Source: an uncultured Lachnospiraceae bacterium (GTDB taxonomy: Bacteria > Bacillota > Clostridia > Lachnospirales > Lachnospiraceae). From it: a stretch of 61,090 nt of DNA. Within the stretch, counting starts at the first letter, position 1. Each line of letters starts with the position of its first letter. The position numbers and the translations under genes were made by a program. The notes beneath the pieces are model-generated. The model was not told the DNA's origin. It did no database searches and was given only the letters and a program-made list of their open reading frames with translations. The stretch lies in contig CANQPM010000019.1 of the NCBI GenBank assembly GCA_947625775.1, forward strand, positions 1 through 61,090, read 5' to 3'. Of the stretch, positions 6,661-14,043 are shown piece after piece.

Positions 6661-8541
6661 ATGGGCGCTGCAGTTGACGCGATAGTAAACGGCTTAGTAT
6701 GGCTTATAAACGCCTGTTATGCCGTCTGCCATAATTATTGGATTGCGATTTTTATATTTACTTTTTTGACAAAGGTTATCCTGCTTCCCCTTTCCATTTG
6801 GGTGCAGAAAAATTCCATCAAGACAGTCCGAATGCAGCCTGAGATGAACCACATAAAGGCGGCGTATATGGGCAATCAGGAGATGATTTCCGAGGAGCAG
6901 TACAAGCTTTTTAAGCGGGAGAAGTACAGCCCGTTTGTGGATTTGATACCGCTGTTTGTCCAGCTTGCGCTGTTGATGGGCGTCGTGGAGGCGGTAAAGC
7001 GCGGGACAACCTTAAACGCTGTGCCTATACAAACTATGGGGCTTACGCTGCTCGTGCCTGTGATTGCGGCAGTGTCGGCCTTTTTGATGTGCTATGTGCA
7101 GAACAAAATAAATGTCCTGCAGGCAGAACAGGGGGCGCTTAACCAGTACGGCACTATGATATTTTCCGTAGGTCTCTCCCTGTATCTTGGATTTTTTGTA
7201 TCAATAGGAGTAGGAATATATTGGAGCTACAGCAACCTGCTTTCCATACTTCAGCTTGTGCTTTTAAACATATGGATAAATCCCAAAAATTATATAGATT
7301 ATGACGCTTTGGAAAAGAGCAAGGAGGAGCTGAAACAGGCGAAACAGTTTATGGCACCCAAAAAGAAGGCGGACAGGAAAAATCCGTACCGCAAAAAGGA
7401 AAAAGCGGATTATAAACGCTTCTTTTCCTCTGGCAGAAAGCGCGTAGTCTTCTATTCGGAGAAAAACGGCTTTTATAAATATTACAAGAATATAATAGAG
7501 GAGATAATACGCAGGACTAATATCGTGGTGCATTATATCACAAGCGATCCGCTTGACGAAGTCTTTAGCCTGGAGAGCGAGCAGTTCAAGCCATATTACA
7601 TTGGCGAGAACCGTTTGATTGTGCTGATGATGAAGCTTGAGACCGACATCTGTGTGATGACCACGCCCGATTTGGAAAATTTTCAGTTAAAACGCTCATA
7701 TGTGAAAAAAGACATTGAGTATATCTATGTGCCGCATGATGTGAACAGTGCAAATTTGTCCTTCCACAAAGACGCGCTTGATCACTTTGATACAATCTAT
7801 ACATCAGGACCGAAAAATAGGGCAGAAATTGCTGAACGGGAGCAAAAATATGGACTGCCATTAAAGACACTTGTCGAATGGGGCTCTTCAGTTATTGATG
7901 ATATGACGGCATCTTATAATAAAATGCTTGTGGAAGAAAATATGCAGACTGATGACAGCCATAAAAAGACAATTTTGATAGCGCCTTCTTGGCAAAAGGA
8001 CAATATATTAGATTCATGCATTGAGCGTATGTTGGACAAGCTTGTGAAGACGGATTATCACATTATTGTAAGACCGCACCCGCAGTATGTGCGCCATTTT
8101 GAGAGTAAGATTGATGCATTGGCAGCTAAGTACAGCACTTATGATGTTGTTTTCCAAAAAGATTTTTCTTCCAATAAGACTGTGTATATGGCGGATTTGC
8201 TTGTAACAGACTGGTCGAGCATCGCATTTGAGTATGCATTTTCAACATTGAAACCTGTACTGTTTATCGATACGCCAATGAAAATTCTTAATCCTGATTA
8301 TCAGGAATTGAAAACCGTGCCAATTGATATAGAACTACGTAATGTAATAGGCATATCTATCAATTTGGAAGATGCAGGGGACAGAATTGCGCCAGCAGTA
8401 GATAAGCTGTTAGGAGACGCGGAATTTTCAAGCGATTCTTTGCAAAAATTAAAAGAGCAGTATATTTATAACATTGGAACAAGCGGTAAGGTGGGCGCAA
8501 AATATATAATTGACCGTTTGGTTAAGCGCTCTGAAAAATAA
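6661..8541 (+). CDS. Fusion of YidC/Oxa1-type insertase with TagB/TagF-like glycerophosphotransferase
   Basis: Residues 1-210 look like the conserved core of YidC/Oxa1 insertases: KVILLPLSIWVQ, a charged hairpin region with MQPE near 58-61, PFVDLIPLFVQLALLMGV at 91-108, and two further helices ending near IWINPKNY. A basic linker (about 215-260, rich in Lys) leads to a domain at about 260-620 resembling CDP-glycerol glycerophosphotransferases, with VPHD at 357-360, RPHPQY at 471-476 and TDWSSIAFEYAF at 516-527. That family polymerises or primes teichoic acids on the cytoplasmic face. No frameshift or stop separates the halves. The insertase part may be a membrane anchor or may help assemble the neighbouring membrane proteins; both ideas are inference. 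Confidence 0.85.
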   Translation: MGAAVDAIVNGLVWLINACYAVCHNYWIAIFIFTFLTKVILLPLSIWVQKNSIKTVRMQPEMNHIKAAYMGNQEMISEEQYKLFKREKYSPFVDLIPLFVQLALLMGVVEAVKRGTTLNAVPIQTMGLTLLVPVIAAVSAFLMCYVQNKINVLQAEQGALNQYGTMIFSVGLSLYLGFFVSIGVGIYWSYSNLLSILQLVLLNIWINPKNYIDYDALEKSKEELKQAKQFMAPKKKADRKNPYRKKEKADYKRFFSSGRKRVVFYSEKNGFYKYYKNIIEEIIRRTNIVVHYITSDPLDEVFSLESEQFKPYYIGENRLIVLMMKLETDICVMTTPDLENFQLKRSYVKKDIEYIYVPHDVNSANLSFHKDALDHFDTIYTSGPKNRAEIAEREQKYGLPLKTLVEWGSSVIDDMTASYNKMLVEENMQTDDSHKKTILIAPSWQKDNILDSCIERMLDKLVKTDYHIIVRPHPQYVRHFESKIDALAAKYSTYDVVFQKDFSSNKTVYMADLLVTDWSSIAFEYAFSTLKPVLFIDTPMKILNPDYQELKTVPIDIELRNVIGISINLEDAGDRIAPAVDKLLGDAEFSSDSLQKLKEQYIYNIGTSGKVGAKYIIDRLVKRSEK

Positions 8542-8560
8542 GGAAGGGAGAAAAGCAAAA

Positions 8561-9320
8561 ATGACAAATGGTAAGTGGCATGAAATATGGGAAAAGAGAA
8601 AGGCGGATGAAAAGGAGTTAAAGTCTGGAGATGCGCATAGGGTATTTATGGAACTAAAGCGCATTGCGGGATGGGACTCAGTCAATACCAGGGGGGGGGT
8701 ATGATAAAGTCGAACTCGCGTATGATGAATTTTACTCCCAATATATACAAACTAAGAATGAATTAGAATTTAACGCAACGACGCAAAAAAAGGAAATAAA
8801 AAGCATATTTGAAGTCGGCTGTGGCTGTGGGGCAAATTTATATTTGTTTCAAAGAGATGGAATAAAAGTGGGCGGAATAGATTATTCGTCATCAGAAATT
8901 GAAATTGCAAAGGGAGTATTGGAAGCGCCTAAGGAATTGATTTGTGATGAGGCATCAAATTTATCATATGAGATTATGTATGACGCCATACTTTCAAATA
9001 GTGTTTTTTCATATTTTGATGGATATGATTATGCTTATGAAGTGTTGGAAAAAATGTATAAGAAGGCGGAATATTCAATTGGAATTATAGATATTCATGA
9101 TGCGGACAAAAAAGACGCCTTTATTTCGTATAGGAAACAGGTTATAGAAAATTACGAAGAACGATATAAGGACTTGCCTAAATTTTTCTATGAAAAACAG
9201 TTCTTTTTAAATTTTGCCGAAACACATAATATGAGCATTAGATTTTCAAAGCCGAGCATGAAGGAATATTGGAATAACGATTATGTCTATAATTGTTTTA
9301 TGATAAAAAATGAAATGTAG
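8561..9320 (+). CDS. SAM-dependent methyltransferase, frameshifted at a G9 tract (probably phase-variable, OFF)
   Basis: Translation begins at ATG 8561 behind GGAAGGGAG and runs 47 codons to a TGA at 8702, directly after nine G residues (8691-8699). The methyltransferase body is open in another frame from the tract to 9320. Removing one G (or adding two) joins the halves into a 252-residue protein. The body has a class I methyltransferase motif (SIFEVGCGCGANL) and a later acidic IGGIDYSS-type segment (here VGGIDYSS). The target is unknown; a sugar or phosphonate head group of the surface polymer fits the location. A sequencing error in the tract is the main alternative to slippage. Confidence 0.78.
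8691..8699 (+). repeat. Homopolymeric G9 tract inside the methyltransferase gene
   Basis: Nine consecutive G residues lie between CCA and TATGAT. Reading from ATG 8561 gives AGG GGG GGG GTA TGA; with eight G it would read AGG GGG GGG TAT GAT and stay open. The tract therefore decides whether the methyltransferase is made. Confidence 0.9.
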
Positions 9321-9340
9321 TTTATTGGAGAAATATTGTT

Positions 9341-10468
9341 ATGGTAAAGAGAAACGTATTATTAAATCCAGGTCCTGCGACAACTACAGATACCGTAAAG
9401 ATGGCGCAGGTTGTGCCGGATATCTGTCCCAGGGAAAAAGAGTTTGTGACGGTTATGCGCGAGATTGACGACGGTCTTTTGAAAATCGTGCATGCCGATC
9501 CCGCTGTGTACGCGGCTGTCTTGTTTTGCGGCTCAGGCACTATAAATATGGATATCTGCCTCAATTCCCTGCTGCCGAAGGACGACAAGAAAATCCTGAT
9601 ACTCAACAACGGCGCATACAGCAGCAGGGCTGTTGAGATATGCGAATATTACGGACTTGCGCATATAAACCTGCAGCTTCCGCTCAATCAGCCTATGGAT
9701 TTGGAGGCAGTTGAAAAGACATTGCAGGAAAACCCTGATGTCGCGCTCGTCTACACCACCCACAACGAAACAGGCACAGGGCTTTTAAACCCTATCCGTG
9801 AGATAGGCGCTATAGCGCATAAGCGCCACGCCCTATTTGTGGTGGACACGACCTCTACTTATGCTATGCGCCCCATAGATATGCAAAAGGACAACATTGA
9901 CTTCTGCATGGCGTCGGCGCAAAAGGGAATAATGGCGATGACGGGACTTTCTTTCATAATAGGAAATAAAGCCGTAATAGAGGCGTCAGCCGAGTACCCC
10001 AAGCGTTCATATTACTGTAATCTTTATATGCAGTATAAATATGCAAAGGAGCACGGCGAGATGCACTTTACCCCGCCAGTACAGGTGATTTATGCGGCAA
10101 GGCAGGCTTTGAAGGAATACTTTGAGGAGGGAGAGACAGCAAAATGGGAACGCCACTTAGGAGTATTCAATGCTATCTGTGACGGGCTGGCAAGGCTGGG
10201 CTTTCGCACCTATATCCCCAAGGAACACTCGTCAGGGCTTGTCGCGGCGGCGCTCTATCCTGATGATGAAAACTGGGATTTTGCCAAAATCCACGACTAT
10301 TGCTATGAGAGAGGCTTTACGATATATCCCGGCAAGGTTGAAAAAATGGGAATGTTCCGCCTCTGTGCGTTGGGAGCGATAACAGCCAAGGACATTGAGG
10401 ACTTTTTTGCGGTTTTTGAGGAAGCGTTAAAAAAATATAATGTGGCAACGCCTGTAAAATATAATTAG
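9341..10468 (+). CDS. phnW: 2-aminoethylphosphonate:pyruvate transaminase-like class V aminotransferase
   Basis: The 375-residue protein matches class V aminotransferases of the PhnW type: LLNPGPATTT at 7-16, a GSGT segment near 64-67, HNETGTGLLNP at 141-151, Asp169 in FVVDTTST, and the PLP lysine Lys195 in ASAQKGIM. PhnW interconverts phosphonoacetaldehyde and 2-aminoethylphosphonate (AEP) using alanine/pyruvate. With PEP mutase and phosphonopyruvate decarboxylase genes nearby, the biosynthetic direction is expected here. It starts at ATG 9341 after GGAG and lies 20 nt past the methyltransferase frame. Confidence 0.85.
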   Translation: MVKRNVLLNPGPATTTDTVKMAQVVPDICPREKEFVTVMREIDDGLLKIVHADPAVYAAVLFCGSGTINMDICLNSLLPKDDKKILILNNGAYSSRAVEICEYYGLAHINLQLPLNQPMDLEAVEKTLQENPDVALVYTTHNETGTGLLNPIREIGAIAHKRHALFVVDTTSTYAMRPIDMQKDNIDFCMASAQKGIMAMTGLSFIIGNKAVIEASAEYPKRSYYCNLYMQYKYAKEHGEMHFTPPVQVIYAARQALKEYFEEGETAKWERHLGVFNAICDGLARLGFRTYIPKEHSSGLVAAALYPDDENWDFAKIHDYCYERGFTIYPGKVEKMGMFRLCALGAITAKDIEDFFAVFEEALKKYNVATPVKYN

Positions 10469-10598
10469 ATAATGAGTATTGGTGTTTTCACGCGGCAGCC
10501 TGTGCTGTGATGCTGCAATGGCTCTGACGGCAGATGAAAAGTCACATTTTTTGATTTTTCATTGTCCTGTTGTGTAAACGCTGGGAATGGAGATTGAT

Positions 10599-11894
10599 AT
10601 GAGGAAAATTTACACTTGCTTTTGCACAGATGTTATCCATGAGGGACACTTGAATATATTAAATGAAGCGAAGAAATACGGTCAGGTTATCGTAGGCGTG
10701 CTGGCAGACGAGGCAATGGTGCGCTACAACCGTTTCCCGACAATTTCACTTGAAGAGCGTATAGATATTGTAAAGGCTACAGGACTTGCGGATAAGGTGA
10801 TGATACAGCAGGATATCATGTATGACGCTGTTTTGAATGAGCTAAAGCCCGATTATGTCATTCACGGCGACAACTGGCAGAACGGACCCGAGAGTGCAAT
10901 CAGGGAAAATGTATTAAACAATCTCAAAAAATACGGCGGGCAGCTCATAGAAGTGCCATATACATACAATGAAAAGGTCAAAAAGATTGACGACCGCATG
11001 AAGGAAAAGCTTGCGATGCCCGAATTTAGGCGTAAGCGCCTGCGCCAGCTGATAAAGCTGCGCCCTATTGTAAAAACGCTTGAAGTACATTCAGGCCTGA
11101 CAGGCTTGATTGCCGAAAAAACTATCGTGGAGAGCAACGGAGAGCTCGACCAGTTTGACGCCATGTGGATTTCAAGCCTGTGCGACTCGACCGCAAAAGG
11201 CAAGCCCGACATAGAGCTCGTCGATATGTCCTCGCGAATCCGCACCATCGACGACGTAATGGACGTGACAACCAAGCCCATTATCCTCGACGGCGACACA
11301 GGCGGTCTGGTAGAGCATTTTGTGTACAATGTACGCACACTGGAACGCATGGGCGTATCAGCGGTAATAATAGAGGACAAAACAGGACTCAAAAAGAACT
11401 CCCTGTTTGGCACAGAGGTAGAGCAGACACAAGACACAATAGAAAACTTCTGTGAAAAAATAAAGGCAGGCAAACAGGCACTACGCACAGACGACTTTAT
11501 GATCATCGCCCGCATAGAGAGCCTAATCTTGGAAAAGCCCATGAACGAGGCGCTTGAGCGCGCATTTGCTTATGTGGAGGCAGGCGCCGACGGCATAATG
11601 ATACACTCGCGCAAAAAACAGCCCGACGAGATTTTAGAGTTCTGCCGCCTATTCAGAGAAAAAAATAAATCCACCCCCATCGTAGTAGTACCAACCTCCT
11701 TCAACAGCATCACAGAGGAGGAGCTTGCCAAGGCAGGAGTAAACATAGTAATCTACGCCAACCAGCTCACAAGAAGCGCCTTCCCCGCAATGCAGGAAAC
11801 AGCAATAGAAATCCTAAAAAACCACAGAGCCCTAGAGGTTGACTCAAAACTAATGCCCTTCAAAGACATAATTCGCCTAATAGATGAATTATAA
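10599..11894 (+). CDS. Cytidylyltransferase-phosphoenolpyruvate mutase fusion
   Basis: I choose ATG 10599 because GGAGA lies at the right distance; an in-frame ATG at 10587 has no such site. The N-terminal 130 residues are a TagD-like nucleotidyltransferase domain (HEGH at 14-17, VIHGDNW near 87-93). Residues about 150-431 are a PEP mutase/isocitrate-lyase barrel with DGDTGG at 231-236 and the diagnostic EDKTGLKKNSLFG at 259-271. PEP mutase makes the C-P bond of phosphonopyruvate from PEP. The attached cytidylyltransferase may activate the final phosphonate or make another CDP-linked precursor such as CDP-glycerol. A 310 nt gap with two palindromes follows. Confidence 0.88.
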   Translation: MRKIYTCFCTDVIHEGHLNILNEAKKYGQVIVGVLADEAMVRYNRFPTISLEERIDIVKATGLADKVMIQQDIMYDAVLNELKPDYVIHGDNWQNGPESAIRENVLNNLKKYGGQLIEVPYTYNEKVKKIDDRMKEKLAMPEFRRKRLRQLIKLRPIVKTLEVHSGLTGLIAEKTIVESNGELDQFDAMWISSLCDSTAKGKPDIELVDMSSRIRTIDDVMDVTTKPIILDGDTGGLVEHFVYNVRTLERMGVSAVIIEDKTGLKKNSLFGTEVEQTQDTIENFCEKIKAGKQALRTDDFMIIARIESLILEKPMNEALERAFAYVEAGADGIMIHSRKKQPDEILEFCRLFREKNKSTPIVVVPTSFNSITEEELAKAGVNIVIYANQLTRSAFPAMQETAIEILKNHRALEVDSKLMPFKDIIRLIDEL

Positions 11895-11921
11895 GTTATT
11901 GCCGCATATCTCACAACCTAA

Positions 11922-12001
11922 GAATTTAGTCAAAATATATAAAATCAGCGACGTTTCGCATCGCGCACCAAGTCGCGATTTTATATATTTTGACTAAATT
12001 C
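11922..12001. repeat. 80-nt palindrome, copy 1 of a covarying pair
   Basis: The outer arms (11922-11946 and 11977-12001) are a perfect 25 bp inverted repeat beginning GAATTTAGTC. Inside the loop GCGAC and GTCGC can add another 5 bp. It shares length and layout with copy 2, but several stem base pairs differ on both sides so that pairing is kept. It could be a structured RNA, a bidirectional terminator, or a palindromic mobile repeat. Confidence 0.85.
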
Positions 12002-12063
12002 GACCTACTGAGAAAAAACTACGCAACAGCCACAATCATAATTACAGGCTATTCAATAAAGTA

Positions 12064-12141
12064 GAATTTGGATGAAATATACAAAATAAGCAGCGCCTTG
12101 CGAAGCACGAAGCTGCGTTTTTGTATATTTCATCCAAATTC
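12064..12141. repeat. 78-nt palindrome, copy 2 of a covarying pair
   Basis: The arms (12064-12086 and 12119-12141) pair perfectly over 23 bp, beginning GAATTTGGATG. GCAGC and GCTGC add a 5 bp inner stem. Compared with copy 1, the changes A to G, TCA to ATG and T to C in the left arm are matched by complementary changes in the right arm. Apart from these two copies the 310 nt between 11895 and 12204 holds only the ribosome binding site of the next gene (GGAGG at about 12196). Confidence 0.85.
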
Positions 12142-12204
12142 GGACGGTTTAAAAAACCTAAAAATCGTCCCCACAGGCTTAACTAAAGTTTTCACGGAGG
12201 CAAC

Positions 12205-12897
12205 ATGAACGAAACAGCAATCCTAATGGCAGCAGGACTAGGCACAAGAATGCGCCCACTGACCGAAAAAATGCCAAAACCACTGATAAAGGTATTCGGC
12301 AGGCCAATGATAGAAACAGTAATCGAAGGACTTATTTCAAGGCCAGTCGATGAAATATACGTAGTGACAGGATATTTAGGAGAACAGTTTGACTACCTTC
12401 AGCACAAATATCCCATGGTAAAGCTGGTTAATAATAAGGATTACAGAGAGAAAAACAACATTTCCTCCATATACGCGGCAAGAGAAGTCTTGGCAAAAGG
12501 TAACTGTTTTATCTGTGAGTCGGATTTATATGTCGCCGACGCATCAATTTTCCAAAAACCGCTTCCCCAGTCCTGCTACTATGGCAGAATGCAGACAGGC
12601 TATTCAGACGACTGGGTTTTTGACCTGCAGGACGGCAGAATTACACGAGTAGGCAAAGGCGGCACAGACACCTATAACATGGTAGGCATAGCCTATTTCA
12701 AACAAAAGGAAGCGCTCTGCCTCAAAGAACAAATTGAAAAAGCATATGATAAGGAAGAAAACAGCCAGCTTTTCTGGGACGACATAGTGAACCAAAATCT
12801 GGATAAGCTGAATTTAACAATAGAACCCGTAAATGAAGGACAACTGGTTGAGATTGATACAGTAGAGGAGCTGAAAAAAATTAATGAAAGCAGATAA
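12205..12897 (+). CDS. LicC/PntC-like cytidylyltransferase, probable CTP:2-aminoethylphosphonate cytidylyltransferase
   Basis: The 230-residue protein is a single NTP-transferase domain: the nucleotide-binding LMAAGLGTRMRPLT (7-20) and PKPLIKVFGRPMIE (24-37), an acidic CESDLYV near 108, and a C-terminal VEIDTVEEL. The closest functional types are LicC (CTP:phosphocholine) and PntC (CTP:AEP) enzymes. Because AEP is made by the flanking genes, CMP-AEP is the most likely product. Its last 14 nt overlap the start of the decarboxylase gene, which indicates translational coupling. A sugar-phosphate substrate cannot be ruled out from sequence. Confidence 0.8.
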   Translation: MNETAILMAAGLGTRMRPLTEKMPKPLIKVFGRPMIETVIEGLISRPVDEIYVVTGYLGEQFDYLQHKYPMVKLVNNKDYREKNNISSIYAAREVLAKGNCFICESDLYVADASIFQKPLPQSCYYGRMQTGYSDDWVFDLQDGRITRVGKGGTDTYNMVGIAYFKQKEALCLKEQIEKAYDKEENSQLFWDDIVNQNLDKLNLTIEPVNEGQLVEIDTVEELKKINESR

Positions 12898-14005
12898 ACT
12901 GTTAAACCAAATAGAAAATATAGGAATAAAAGTAATCGCAGGCGTGCCCGATTCCACCCTAAAGCAGTTCTGCGACGGACTACAGACACATAAGGGCGCA
13001 TTAAAGCATTACGTGACAGCAAACGAAGGCGCAGCAGTAGGCTTGGCAGTAGGCGCATTTTTAGCCTCAGGCAGCCCCGCCTGCATATACATGCAAAATT
13101 CAGGCATAGGCAACATAGTAAACCCGCTTGCATCCCTTGCAAATGACGACGTCTATGGCATACCAATGCTGTTTATCGTAGGCTGGCGCGGCGAGCCGGG
13201 CGTTAAAGACGAGCCCCAGCACGTTTTTCAAGGCAAAATCACCTGCAAGCTGTTTGACACGCTTGACGTGCCCTATTCTGTTGTAGATAAGAACACAACA
13301 GATGAACAGTGGCAGGAAATATTAACACTCGCTAAAACATACCTTGACAAAAACCTGCAGTTTGCCATTATCGTAAAGAAAGGCACCTTTGAACCCGATA
13401 AAGAATTTGTATGGAAGAACGGTAATACACTTAATCGCGAGACAGTCTTAGGAAAGCTGCTGCAAATAATACCGCGCGAGGCATACATCGTATCAACCAC
13501 AGGCAAAATATCACGCGAGCTGTACGAGCAGAGCAATGCCCAGTTTGGAAACCACGACAATATCTTTATGACAGTAGGCGGCATGGGACACGCTTCAATG
13601 ATTGCCTTCGGCGTCGCGCAGGAGAAAAAGGACAAGACAATAGTGTGCATCGACGGCGACGGGGCAGCCCTTATGCATATGGGCGCGCTGCCGTTTATCG
13701 CGTCACAGGCGCTTGAAAACTTCCGCCATATAGTAATCAACAATCAAGCCCACGAATCAGTAGGCGCGATGCCTACAGGCTGTCAGGAAACAAGCTTTGC
13801 AGAAGTGGCAAAGGCGGCAGGCTACGCATACACAGAGAGGATTACAGATGAGGAAGGCTTAAAGCAGCTTGAAAATAAGCTTGCTGGCATAAAAGGACCT
13901 GCCCTCTATGAAATCATGGTTTCACTCGACTCGCGCAAAGACTTAGGCAGACCAAAAGAGACCGCAAAAGAAAATCGTGACGCGTTTATGAAGAATTTTG
14001 CATAA
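12884..14005 (+). CDS. aepY: Phosphonopyruvate decarboxylase
   Basis: The 373-residue thiamine-diphosphate enzyme has GVPDSTLKQFCDGL at the N-terminus (20-33), a conserved glutamate in the TANEGAAVGLA segment, and the C-terminal ThDP-binding block GDGAALMHMGALPF ending in NNQAHESVGAMPTG. These are hallmarks of phosphonopyruvate decarboxylase, which pulls the unfavourable PEP mutase reaction forward by making phosphonoacetaldehyde. The gene overlaps the cytidylyltransferase gene by 14 nt. Together with PEP mutase and PhnW it completes the path from PEP to AEP. Confidence 0.92.
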   Translation: MKADKLLNQIENIGIKVIAGVPDSTLKQFCDGLQTHKGALKHYVTANEGAAVGLAVGAFLASGSPACIYMQNSGIGNIVNPLASLANDDVYGIPMLFIVGWRGEPGVKDEPQHVFQGKITCKLFDTLDVPYSVVDKNTTDEQWQEILTLAKTYLDKNLQFAIIVKKGTFEPDKEFVWKNGNTLNRETVLGKLLQIIPREAYIVSTTGKISRELYEQSNAQFGNHDNIFMTVGGMGHASMIAFGVAQEKKDKTIVCIDGDGAALMHMGALPFIASQALENFRHIVINNQAHESVGAMPTGCQETSFAEVAKAAGYAYTERITDEEGLKQLENKLAGIKGPALYEIMVSLDSRKDLGRPKETAKENRDAFMKNFA

Positions 14006-14043
14006 AAACGGTGGGCAAACAGATATTTTGGAGGACAAAGAAA

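Noticed and set aside
8510-8704. Separate small gene before the methyltransferase
   Set aside because: From ATG 8561 it is the N-terminal part of the methyltransferase, cut by the G9 frameshift; the part before 8561 overlaps the previous gene.
10862-11542. Antisense ORF of 226 codons in the PEP mutase gene
   Set aside because: Serine-rich shadow of a strongly supported gene with no start context.
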